Assembly (NCBI RefSeq): GCF_030655415.1 | Contig: NZ_JAURVN010000009.1 | Coordinates: 124,001 to 188,000 of the forward strand | Length of the DNA: 64,000 bases | Reading direction: 5' to 3' | Source of the DNA: Herminiimonas sp. | Lineage (GTDB): Bacteria > Pseudomonadota > Gammaproteobacteria > Burkholderiales > Burkholderiaceae | Shown: piece by piece, positions 26,851 to 34,404 of the stretch | How positions within the stretch are numbered: position 1 is the stretch's first letter | Layout: every line of letters starts with the position of its first letter | The notes under the pieces: model-generated | Databases searched by the model: none | What the model was told of the DNA's origin: nothing | Seen by the model: the letters and a program-made list of their open reading frames with translations, nothing else | Translations under genes and position numbers: made by a program

Positions 26851-28038
26851 ATGAAACCGATCATCATCATCGGAGCAGGATTAGCCGGCTACACCGTCGC
26901 ACGCGAATTTCGCAAACTGGACAAAGCGACGCCACTGATCATGATCACGGAAGACAGCGGCGGCTATTATTCAAAACCAATGCTGTCGAATGCCTTCGCG
27001 CAAAACAAAGGCGCGCAACAATTAATCACGCAAAGTGCGGAGCAAATGGCTGCGCAACTGGATGCGGCCTTGGTGACAAACACCCGCGTCAACGGCATTG
27101 ATACAGCAGCCAAAACCGTAGACACCAGTTCCGGCACTTACGAATTTGAAAAACTTGTACTCGCAGTCGGCGCGCAAGCAATCCAACTGGGCCTCAAAGG
27201 CGATGCGGCCGATCAAGTACTGTCAGTCAATCACATCGATGATTACGCAGCTTTCCGCGAGCGCATCAGCGCACCAAACGCAGCATCGGTACGCGTCGCC
27301 ATTCTCGGCGCAGGTTTGATCGGTTGCGAATTCGCAGATGATTTGGCTGGTGCGGGACACGCGGTCACGTTGATAGATCCAAGCACACGTCCACTGGCGG
27401 CATTGGCTGCACCAGCACTGTCGGCTGGTTTGCAAGCGGCGTTGATCGCGCGCGGCGTGCAATTCCATCTAGGTACAGTGGCAGAAACCGTCACGCATTC
27501 CGGCACTGATTTACGCGTAACACTGGCCGATGGCAACACAGTAGAAACAGATATCGTATTGTCAGCAGTAGGCTTGCGTCCCGATCTGCGTCTGGCACAA
27601 GCGGCACGACTCAAAACCGCTCGCGGCATCATCATCGATACGGCAGGACAAACCAGCGCCGCCGATATTTATGCATTGGGTGATTGCGCAGAATACACAT
27701 CGATTGTTGATGGCAGCACACGCATCCTGCCGTACGTCACGCCTATCATGACTGCTGGCCGCGCGATTGCCCGCACGTTGACTGGCGAACGTACAGAGAT
27801 CGATTTGAAGCCATCGCCGGTATTGATCAAGACCCCTAGCTTTCCACTGGCATTGATTCCGCCAGCACCGCACATCGTGGCCGATGGCAGCTGGGCCGAT
27901 GAAACCACCGAAACTGGTCGCAACATCTGCCGTTTTTACGATGCGAATGGCGTGCTGGAAGGTTTCGGCGTGTCGCCGCATGACAATGCAATACGCCAGG
28001 AGTTGCTGGCTGCGTTAGGACAAAAAGCTAGTCAGTAA
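26851..28038 (+). CDS. rubredoxin-NAD(+) reductase-like FAD oxidoreductase
   Basis: A 395-residue flavoprotein of the pyridine nucleotide-disulfide oxidoreductase family. FAD-binding GAGLAGYTVAREFRKLD lies at the N-terminus, the NAD-binding GAGLIGCEFADDLAGAG motif near residue 155, and the second FAD motif DIYALGDCAEY near 275. The sequence YYSKPMLSNAFAQNK and the C-terminal SFPLALIPPAP region are typical of rubredoxin reductases, which pass electrons from NADH to rubredoxin. No rubredoxin gene is adjacent. The ATG at 26851 has AGGA upstream. A different small electron acceptor is possible. Confidence 0.88.
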   Translation: MKPIIIIGAGLAGYTVAREFRKLDKATPLIMITEDSGGYYSKPMLSNAFAQNKGAQQLITQSAEQMAAQLDAALVTNTRVNGIDTAAKTVDTSSGTYEFEKLVLAVGAQAIQLGLKGDAADQVLSVNHIDDYAAFRERISAPNAASVRVAILGAGLIGCEFADDLAGAGHAVTLIDPSTRPLAALAAPALSAGLQAALIARGVQFHLGTVAETVTHSGTDLRVTLADGNTVETDIVLSAVGLRPDLRLAQAARLKTARGIIIDTAGQTSAADIYALGDCAEYTSIVDGSTRILPYVTPIMTAGRAIARTLTGERTEIDLKPSPVLIKTPSFPLALIPPAPHIVADGSWADETTETGRNICRFYDANGVLEGFGVSPHDNAIRQELLAALGQKASQ

Positions 28039-28052
28039 TTTGTACTTGAATC

Positions 28053-28078
28053 GGGCCGAATTGATTTTAATTCGGCCC
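28053..28078 (+). terminator. hairpin after flavoprotein gene
   Basis: A perfect 10-bp stem (GGGCCGAATT/AATTCGGCCC) with a GATTTT loop 15 bases after the stop. There is no T-run, so termination is likely but not certain. Confidence 0.6.
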
Positions 28079-28086
28079 ATCAATCT

Positions 28087-28127
28087 AACCGTCATCCTCG
28101 CACTCGCGGGCATGACGGTTATTTTTT
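28087..28127 (+). repeat. REP-like palindrome, possibly acting as terminator
   Basis: AACCGTCAT and ATGACGGTT form a 9-bp outer stem around a GC-rich inner hairpin (CCTCGC-ACTC-GCGGG), followed by ATTTTTTAT. The pattern resembles the GTCATTCCCGCG...CGCGGGAATGAC palindromes dispersed between genes in many proteobacteria. The T-run suggests it also ends transcription. Confidence 0.5.
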
Positions 28128-28231
28128 ATCTGCTTCTTTTGCTAGCTTGTTTTAATTGCGCCCTTGTTGACATCATCAACGCCATTAGCAAGCGATAAGG
28201 AATCGGCCACATCATTCTGTACAATAAGCAC

Positions 28232-29191
28232 ATGTCTGAATTCGATCTGATCGCGCGCTATTTTGTGCGCCCTGCTCATCCCAAAAACCGTGCAGCGCTC
28301 GGTATCGGGGACGATTGTGCATTGCTGACGCAAAAGAATGGAATGCAAACCGCAATTTCATCCGACATGCTGGTCGAAGGTCGTCATTTTTTTGCCGGTG
28401 CCGATGCCTACAAATTGGGACACAAATCTTTAGCCGTCAATTTGTCTGACCTGGCCGCGATGGGCGCAGAACCTGTTGCATTTACCTTGGCATTGTCATT
28501 GCCAAACGTAGACGAACAATGGCTGGCGAAATTTTCTGGCGGTTTGTTTGCCTTGGCCGATGAACACAACTGCGAATTGATAGGCGGCGACACCACTAAA
28601 GGACCGCTGAATATCTGCATCACGATTTTTGGGCAGACTGCCATCGGCCTCGCTTTGCGTCGCGATACTGCACAAATCGGCGACGACATCTGGGTCTCCG
28701 GTACTTTGGGCGACGCGCGTTTAGCGCTCGGTGCGCTGTACAAGGAATATGAGTTGGATGCGAAAGTGCTGAATGCCGCGTCTGTGCGTTTGCATACACC
28801 GCAACCACGTGTTGCGCTCGGACTTGCATTGCGCGGAATCGCGCATGCAGCTCTAGACGTATCTGATGGCTTGATAGGCGATCTGGGTCACATCCTGAAA
28901 AAATCCGGCCTCGGCGCCAGTTTGAATGTTGATGCCTTGCCTATAGGCGCGATGCTGCAAAAACAATCTTTGGAAATGCGTAGGCGCTTCACATTAGCGG
29001 GAGGCGATGATTACGAACTCTGTTTTACCGCGCCTGTATCAAGACGCGAAGCCGTGCTGGGCGCTGCATTGTCCGCCAATACGCCAGTGACGCGCATAGG
29101 CAGCATAGAAGCGGCAACCGGTACGCGCTTGCTGGACAGCGACGGCAAATCCATAGACCTTCAGCTCACTTCATTCGACCACTTCGCCTGA
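28232..29191 (+). CDS. thiL: thiamine-monophosphate kinase
   Basis: A 319-residue ThiL, which phosphorylates thiamine monophosphate to the active cofactor thiamine pyrophosphate. Visible motifs: ALGIGDDCAL near residue 27, SSDMLVEGRHFF near 47, LAVNLSDLAAMGAEP near 70, GGDTTKGPLNICITIFG near 116, and LDVSDGLIGDLGHI near 210, the metal and ATP-binding acidic residues of the AIR-synthase-like fold. The start has no clear ribosome site; a TACAAT hexamer 6-12 bases before the ATG leaves room for a leaderless message. pgpA begins one base after its stop, a common pairing. Confidence 0.96.
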   Translation: MSEFDLIARYFVRPAHPKNRAALGIGDDCALLTQKNGMQTAISSDMLVEGRHFFAGADAYKLGHKSLAVNLSDLAAMGAEPVAFTLALSLPNVDEQWLAKFSGGLFALADEHNCELIGGDTTKGPLNICITIFGQTAIGLALRRDTAQIGDDIWVSGTLGDARLALGALYKEYELDAKVLNAASVRLHTPQPRVALGLALRGIAHAALDVSDGLIGDLGHILKKSGLGASLNVDALPIGAMLQKQSLEMRRRFTLAGGDDYELCFTAPVSRREAVLGAALSANTPVTRIGSIEAATGTRLLDSDGKSIDLQLTSFDHFA

Positions 29192-29192
29192 C

Positions 29193-29717
29193 ATGAATTC
29201 AACGCCAGCATCACCCACTGTCACTATCGTCAAACCTAATTCCGGCTTCATGCTGTCACATCCCGCTCACATGATTGCGCAGGGTTTCGGTAGCGGCTTG
29301 TCGAAAATCATGCCTGGTACTTTTGGTACATTGTTCGGCTGGTTGTCGTTCAATGTATTGACCTTGCGCTGGCCGGAAGTTTTTTCTCCGCTCAACTGGT
29401 GGATCATCATCGTCGCCGGTTTTTTTGTCGGTGTCTGGGCTTGCGATAAAACCGGCCGCGATCTCGGCGTTGCCGATCATGGCAGCATGGTGTGGGATGA
29501 AGTGATCGCGATATGGTTAGTGCTGCTATTCATCACGCCTGCCGATTTGTGGACGCAGTTTTATGCCTTCCTCGTGTTCCGTTTTTTCGATATGGTCAAA
29601 CCACCACCGATCAATTATTTCGACAGACGCTTCAAGGGTGGCATGGGCGTGATGTTCGATGACATCGTCGCTGCATTTTTCACATTATTGGTGTTTGCCA
29701 TATGGCGCTCGATCTAA
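29193..29717 (+). CDS. pgpA: phosphatidylglycerophosphatase A
   Basis: A 174-residue inner-membrane enzyme that makes phosphatidylglycerol from its phosphate precursor. Motifs: GFGSGLSKIMPGTFGTLFGWL near 30-50 and DHGSMVWDEVIAIWLVL near 92-108, with hydrophobic helices near 62-80, 100-120 and 155-172. FRFFDMVKPPPINYFDRRFKGG is the usual loop carrying conserved charged residues. It lies between thiL and the pncC-like gene, which overlaps its end by 16 bases, so the three form an operon. Confidence 0.95.
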   Translation: MNSTPASPTVTIVKPNSGFMLSHPAHMIAQGFGSGLSKIMPGTFGTLFGWLSFNVLTLRWPEVFSPLNWWIIIVAGFFVGVWACDKTGRDLGVADHGSMVWDEVIAIWLVLLFITPADLWTQFYAFLVFRFFDMVKPPPINYFDRRFKGGMGVMFDDIVAAFFTLLVFAIWRSI

Positions 29718-30220
29718 GCATGCAGACTGATGCACGCGACATTTTCGAGCTTGCCACTTTAGTCGGGCAAGATTTGAAAGGTCGTGGCTTGATATTGGCT
29801 ACAGCAGAATCCTGTACCGGTGGCGGCGTGGCGCAAGCGATTACCGAAATTGCTGGTTCATCTGTATGGTTCGATTGCGGCTTCGTCACTTACTCCAACG
29901 CGTCGAAGATGAGATTGTTGAGCGTCCCTGCCGAAGTATTGGAACAACACGGTGCTGTCAGCAATGAAACAGCGGCGGCCATGTGTGCAGGTGCGCTGCG
30001 CAATAGTCTGGCGAGCGTCGCGCTATCAACCACAGGCATTGCAGGTCCGGATGGTGGCGTCCCCGGCAAGCCGGTAGGTACGATTTACTTTGGTTGGGCT
30101 TATGGCGATGTAACGCAGGTAGAGCGCATGCAGTTTGATGGCGATCGGCGTTCAATCAGAGAACAAACCGTCAAGCACGCCTTGCGCGGCTTGTTGGAAC
30201 TACTCGCTAGTAGGAAGTAA
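29702..30220 (+). CDS. pncC: nicotinamide-nucleotide amidase (CinA C-terminal family)
   Basis: A 172-residue stand-alone CinA C-terminal domain. It shows ATAESCTGGGVAQAIT near residue 33, which carries the catalytic Ser, GFVTYSNASKMRLLSV near 60, and TGIAGPDGGVPGKPVGTIYFGW near 112. The enzyme deamidates nicotinamide mononucleotide in NAD recycling. The full-length CinA N-terminal domain is absent, as usual in proteobacteria. I keep the ATG at 29702, overlapping pgpA; an in-frame ATG at 29720 just after the pgpA stop is equally possible. Confidence 0.92.
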   Translation: MALDLSMQTDARDIFELATLVGQDLKGRGLILATAESCTGGGVAQAITEIAGSSVWFDCGFVTYSNASKMRLLSVPAEVLEQHGAVSNETAAAMCAGALRNSLASVALSTTGIAGPDGGVPGKPVGTIYFGWAYGDVTQVERMQFDGDRRSIREQTVKHALRGLLELLASRK

Positions 30221-30287
30221 TTCCCAAAATTTCAAACGCATCAATGTCATTCAAACCTCGACATTGATCGCATCAAAAATCGTCTAA

Positions 30288-30374
30288 TCAGAATAAAAAG
30301 AGCAAGCTCGATACGGCTAATGCGATGGCGGCTGCCATCGTTTTGACAGGATGATTTTCAATTAGATAATTCAT
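30288..30374 (-). CDS. possible 28-residue membrane peptide
   Basis: A minus-strand ORF with a polar start (MNYLIENHPVKT) and a strongly hydrophobic end (MAAAIALAVSSLLFLF), the pattern of a single-helix small membrane protein. No good ribosome site is visible before the ATG. It lies downstream of pyrF in the same direction, after an 80-base gap. Similar tiny membrane proteins are often missed by gene finders; conservation is needed to decide. Confidence 0.3.
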   Translation of the reverse strand: MNYLIENHPVKTMAAAIALAVSSLLFLF

Positions 30375-30434
30375 GACAGGCAGGCCGATAATTCAGATGC
30401 CGCAGTATAGCGGCCGACCTGACGGTTCAACTAT

Positions 30435-30448
30435 CCCATGAATATGGG
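30435..30448 (+). repeat. CCCAT-n4-ATGGG palindrome, copy 1
   Basis: CCCAT and ATGGG flank GAAT, followed by AGTTGTT. A close relative with the same TAT before and a GTGTT run after is at 60864-60877. It lies just past the pyrF stop codon. Confidence 0.35.
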
Positions 30449-30453
30449 AGTTG

Positions 30454-31269
30454 TTATTTACAAAACTGATTGATCGCGTCGCGCGTTTCCAGCGCAACTT
30501 GACGCGCGGCTTGCGCAAAATTCTCATCCGACTTTGCGTACAGAATTGCGCGCGATGAATTGATCATCATGCCAGTGCCGTTTGCGGTACGACCCGCTTC
30601 AACAGTCGCCTTGATATCGCCACCTTGTGCACCGATGCCTGGAATCAGCAAAGGCATGTCACCGACAATCGCACGCACTTGCGCCAACTCATTCGGGAAG
30701 GTCGCGCCGACGACCAGTGCGCATTGACCATTAGTATTCCATTTATCCGCGACCAGATGCGCTACGTGTTGATATAGAGGTTTGCCATCCACATTCAAGA
30801 ACTGCAAATCAGAGCCGCCCGCATTTGAGGTCCGGCACAATACGATCACGCCTTTATCTTTGCGTTCTACATACGGCTGCACAGAATCGAAGCCCATATA
30901 CGGATTGACCGTCACCGCATCCGCACCGTAGCGCTCGAAAGCTTCACGCGCATATTGTTCGGCCGTTGCGCCGATATCACCGCGCTTGGCATCCAGCACG
31001 ATAGGAATATGCGGATACCGTTCGTGCAAATATTTGCAGATATCTTCCAGTTGATCTTCTGCACGCAAGGCCGCGAAATAAGCGATCTGTGGTTTGAATG
31101 AACATGCGATATCCGCAGTCGCGTCGATGATCGCTTTACTGAAAGTCAGGATCGCGTCTGGCTTGCCCTGCAAATGTGCCGGGAACTTGGCCAGATCGGG
31201 GTCGAGGCCGATACAGAGTTGCGAATTTTGTGTCTGCCAGGCGGCGGATAATTGTTCTATGAAGGTCAC
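30454..31269 (-). CDS. pyrF: orotidine 5'-phosphate decarboxylase (type 2)
   Basis: About 271 residues. It catalyses the last step of UMP synthesis, decarboxylating orotidylate. The active-site motif [21 protein letters not shown] is present near residue 93, with [12 protein letters not shown] near the start, [13 protein letters not shown] in the middle and [11 protein letters not shown] near 210. Length and motifs are those of the long, type 2 PyrF. I start it at the GTG at 31269, with AGAGAG upstream, because a longer frame to 31344 adds 25 residues not typical of the family. Monocistronic as far as can be seen. Confidence 0.94.
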   Translation of the reverse strand: MTFIEQLSAAWQTQNSQLCIGLDPDLAKFPAHLQGKPDAILTFSKAIIDATADIACSFKPQIAYFAALRAEDQLEDICKYLHERYPHIPIVLDAKRGDIGATAEQYAREAFERYGADAVTVNPYMGFDSVQPYVERKDKGVIVLCRTSNAGGSDLQFLNVDGKPLYQHVAHLVADKWNTNGQCALVVGATFPNELAQVRAIVGDMPLLIPGIGAQGGDIKATVEAGRTANGTGMMINSSRAILYAKSDENFAQAARQVALETRDAINQFCK

Positions 31270-31386
31270 AGCGATATCTCTCTTTTTCGTGCAGACCGTA
31301 TTGTAACTCGTCGTGATATCGTGCCGTACCAGATCGATCCACACGCCACATCGATATTTTTAAATCACGTCCATGACTTTTTCTCT

Positions 31387-32286
31387 ATGAGTTCGCTTAG
31401 TTCGCTTTCCCGCAAAGACTGGATCCTGCTGGCGCTTCTGACATTTTGCTGGGGTATCAACTGGCCCATCATGAAGATGGCGGTGCAAGACTTCCCGCCT
31501 ATCGCTTTCCGCACCTTGTGCATCATGGGCGCGGTGCCGGTTTTATGGCTGGCGGCACGCTGGAGCCGTACTTCGCTCAAGGTATCGCAGGACGATCTGG
31601 GAACCATTTTCACGCTGGCCATTCCTAATATCATTATTTGGAATACCTTCATGATCGTCGGCGTAAAAATGCTGTCATCCGGCCGTGCCGCGATCCTGGG
31701 CTATACGATGCCGATTTGGGCGGTGCTTTCCGGCTTGATATTTTTTCGAGATCGCATCAGTCGACTAGGCTGGCTGGGAATAGCATTCGCGCTCAGCGGC
31801 GCATTATTATTGTTATCGAGCGAATTTGCCAATCTGCGCGGCCAACCCTTGGGCAGCGTGATGACGCTGGTCGCGGCAGCAGCTTGGGGTTATGGCACAG
31901 TATTGATGAAGCGCACCAAGATCGAAATCCCGACCATGGCGCTGACGTTCTGGATGTTGCTGATGGCTAGCATCTGCATGGGCATCACATCGGCATTGTT
32001 TGAATATCAGTTGTGGCGTTTGCCAACGGCCAAGGAAGCGGCGGCGATTGCCTATAACGGACTCATCATCTTTGGTTTTGCGCAGGTAATCTGGTTTTCA
32101 TTGGCGCGTAAATTGCCGCCAGTCGCATCCAGTTTGTCCGTAATGATGATTCCGGTATTGGGTGTTTTTTCCGGCGCATGGTGGTTAAATGAAACGCCGC
32201 ACTGGCAAGACTATGTCGCGATGTGTTTGATTTCAGCGGCGATGAGCACGGTACTATTGAAACCTCGTAGCAGCAGCATCAAATAG
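31387..32286 (+). CDS. EamA/DMT-family transporter
   Basis: A 299-residue inner-membrane protein with about ten hydrophobic helices in two EamA repeats. The first starts WILLALLTFCWGINWPIMKMAV and the second GSVMTLVAAAAWGYGTVLMKR. The family exports or takes up small metabolites such as amino acids; the substrate cannot be told. Start chosen at the ATG at 31387 so that the first helix follows the N-terminus directly; the longer frame from 31252 would overlap the pyrF start. No clear ribosome site is visible. No linked transport or biosynthetic gene gives a clue. Confidence 0.9.
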   Translation: MSSLSSLSRKDWILLALLTFCWGINWPIMKMAVQDFPPIAFRTLCIMGAVPVLWLAARWSRTSLKVSQDDLGTIFTLAIPNIIIWNTFMIVGVKMLSSGRAAILGYTMPIWAVLSGLIFFRDRISRLGWLGIAFALSGALLLLSSEFANLRGQPLGSVMTLVAAAAWGYGTVLMKRTKIEIPTMALTFWMLLMASICMGITSALFEYQLWRLPTAKEAAAIAYNGLIIFGFAQVIWFSLARKLPPVASSLSVMMIPVLGVFSGAWWLNETPHWQDYVAMCLISAAMSTVLLKPRSSSIK

Positions 32287-32384
32287 GCGACACAAAGAAC
32301 GGCATCCACAACTGAATCTGAAATACAGTCAGATCTGGATCCAAATTATATTCAGTAGAATTTTTATATTCACGGAGAAATAAA

Positions 32385-32978
32385 ATGTCGAAATTATTGA
32401 AGTGGCTGGCGATTGCCATGTTTGCCTCGATGCTGAGCGCGTGTGGTTATAACGACTTTCAATCGAAAGATGAAGCGACCAAAGCGGCATGGAGCGAAGT
32501 CGTCAATCAATACCAACGCCGCGCCGATTTGATTCCAAATCTGGTGAATACCGTCAAAGGTTATGCGTCGCATGAGCGCGAAACATTTGAAGCGGTGACC
32601 AAGGCACGTGCTGCTGCGACCAGCTTCCAGATCACGCCGGAAGTATTGAACGATCCGCAAGCCTTCGCCAAATTCCAGCAAGTGCAAGGCGAATTATCAT
32701 CGGCTTTGTCGCGCTTGATGGCGATCTCGGAAAACTATCCGCAATTGAAAGCTGACACCGGCTTCCGTGATCTGCAATCGCAGCTGGAAGGGACCGAAAA
32801 TCGCATCACCGTTGCACGTCAGCGTTACATCGCATCGGTGCAGGAATATAACGTGCTGGCACGCAGCTTCCCAACTAATATCACCGCGAAGATTTTCGGC
32901 TATCCAGTAAAACCATCGTTCACGGTTGAAAACGAAAAAGCGATTTCCGTACCGCCTACTGTCAATTTCGGCAAATAA
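32385..32978 (+). CDS. lemA: LemA family lipoprotein
   Basis: A 197-residue LemA protein with a lipoprotein signal (WLAIAMFASMLSAC, lipobox Cys near residue 20) and the family core AWSEVVNQYQRRADLIPNLV plus NTVKGYASHERETFEAV, followed by a long helical region. The ATG follows GGAG. LemA proteins are membrane-anchored helical proteins of uncertain role, often encoded with TPM-domain proteins, as here with the next two genes. The three are likely one operon for envelope maintenance. Confidence 0.93.
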   Translation: MSKLLKWLAIAMFASMLSACGYNDFQSKDEATKAAWSEVVNQYQRRADLIPNLVNTVKGYASHERETFEAVTKARAAATSFQITPEVLNDPQAFAKFQQVQGELSSALSRLMAISENYPQLKADTGFRDLQSQLEGTENRITVARQRYIASVQEYNVLARSFPTNITAKIFGYPVKPSFTVENEKAISVPPTVNFGK

Positions 32979-32992
32979 GCTAAACGACGATC

Positions 32993-33802
32993 ATGAAAAC
33001 CATGCGCTATCTGTTGGCCTGCACGCTGGCATTTTTTTGCGTGCTTGCCAGCGCACAAAATCTGGTCGCTGTGCCGCCGCTCACTGCGCGCGTCACGGAC
33101 CAGATTGGCATGCTGAACGCCGGCCAACGCGACACCCTGGAAAATGTATTGGCGGATTACGAAACGCGCACTGGCAGCCAGATTGCGGTGTTGCTGGTCA
33201 ATACCACCGAGCCGGAAACCATAGAGCAATACAGCATACGCGTCGCTGATGCATGGAAGCTGGGGCGCAAAGGTCTGGATGACGGCGTGATCTTGTTGAT
33301 TGCAAAAAGTAATTCTGCAGCGTCGGGCCGCATGCGGATTGAAACCGGACGCGGCGTACAAGGCGTATTAACCGACGCCCAATCCAAACGTGTTTTACAG
33401 GATGTGATCGCCCCGCATTTTCGCCAGAATGATTATTACGGTGGCCTCGCTGCGGGCATCTCGGTCATTACCGGCTTGCTCGACAAGGAAGCATTTCCTG
33501 AACCGGCTAAAAACGGTGAGGCCAAAAGCAATGATGGCTTCAGCTGGTCGCCGTTCATTTTCTTTGCTTTTCTGATTATCGTCATGATGATGCGCAGCCG
33601 CGGCGGCGGCAGACGCGGTCACAGCCGTGACGATTGGGGCAATTCGGCTGGCGTTATTTTGGGCAGTGCCATTGGTGGCATACTCGGCGGCCGCTCATCG
33701 GGCGGCGGTTTCGGTAGTGGCGGCGGAGGATTTGGCGGTGGTGGCGGCTTCTCTGGAGGTGGCGGTGGTTTTGATGGCGGCGGCGCCTCGGGGAACTGGT
33801 AA
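32993..33802 (+). CDS. TPM-domain protein with glycine-rich tail (YgcG-like)
   Basis: 269 residues: a signal peptide (MRYLLACTLAFFCVLASAQ), a TPM domain at about 30-150 (VTDQIGMLNAGQRDTLENVL, TGSQIAVLLV, GRGVQGVLTDAQS), a membrane helix near 183-200 (FSWSPFIFFAFLIIVMMM) and a low-complexity Gly/Ser-rich tail ending in repeated GGGG and GGGF units. TPM domains bind metals and are linked to membrane or photosystem repair in other organisms; the bacterial role is unsettled. It lies 14 bases after lemA, and the next gene overlaps its stop by one base. Confidence 0.92.
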   Translation: MKTMRYLLACTLAFFCVLASAQNLVAVPPLTARVTDQIGMLNAGQRDTLENVLADYETRTGSQIAVLLVNTTEPETIEQYSIRVADAWKLGRKGLDDGVILLIAKSNSAASGRMRIETGRGVQGVLTDAQSKRVLQDVIAPHFRQNDYYGGLAAGISVITGLLDKEAFPEPAKNGEAKSNDGFSWSPFIFFAFLIIVMMMRSRGGGRRGHSRDDWGNSAGVILGSAIGGILGGRSSGGGFGSGGGGFGGGGGFSGGGGGFDGGGASGNW

Positions 33803-34314
33803 TGAATAAAATCTCACGCGCTTTGCGCCATGTCAAAACCACCAAGTCACACGGAAAAAGCGCATTCCCAAGCGCCACGCTGGCAGCGATCCAAGCCATC
33901 ATCACCGAAGGTGAGAGCAAGCATCGTGCAGAAGTTCGACTGATCGTTGAACCCTCGCTGGATCTGGCGGCAGTCATGAGCGGGATGACCTCGCGCGAAC
34001 GTGCCGGCGAATTATTTACCGACTATCGGATCTGGGATACGGAAGAAAATTGCGGCGTCCTGATTTACATTAATCTCGCCGACCATCAAGTCGAAATCAT
34101 CGCTGATCGCGGCATTGCACGTCTGGTTTCCAATGAACATTGGCAGGCGGTGTGCAAAACCATGACGAATGGTTTCGCACAAGGGCTGTATCACGAGAGC
34201 GCGTTAAATGGCTTGACGCAATTGAATGCGATTCTGAAAAAGTATTTTCCAGAAAACGAAGCAGCACAAAGTCCGCAGCACAATCAATTATCGAATCAAC
34301 CGATTTTGCTGTAA
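33802..34314 (+). CDS. second TPM-domain protein, cytoplasmic-facing
   Basis: A 170-residue TPM-domain protein without a signal peptide. The domain is seen in HRAEVRLIVEPSLDLAAVM, AGELFTDYRIWDTEENCGVL and IYINLADHQVEIIADRGIAR. Its start overlaps the stop of the Gly-rich TPM gene (TAATG). Its lack of an export signal contrasts with its neighbour, so the two could act on opposite membrane faces, or it may be exported by another route. Function unknown. Confidence 0.9.
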   Translation: MNKISRALRHVKTTKSHGKSAFPSATLAAIQAIITEGESKHRAEVRLIVEPSLDLAAVMSGMTSRERAGELFTDYRIWDTEENCGVLIYINLADHQVEIIADRGIARLVSNEHWQAVCKTMTNGFAQGLYHESALNGLTQLNAILKKYFPENEAAQSPQHNQLSNQPILL

Positions 34315-34362
34315 GCGTGCGCAAGTCGCAGGTTCACGCTGCCTTAAGTCAATCTTCCTATT

Positions 34363-34392
34363 CGCTTGTGCGTCATTAAAGATGCACAAGCG
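34363..34392 (+). terminator. hairpin between TPM gene and dacB
   Basis: A perfect 9-bp stem (CGCTTGTGC/GCACAAGCG) with a 12-base loop between convergent genes. There is only a weak T-run, so its terminator role is moderate. Confidence 0.55.
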
Positions 34393-34404
34393 TCTTAATC
34401 CATA

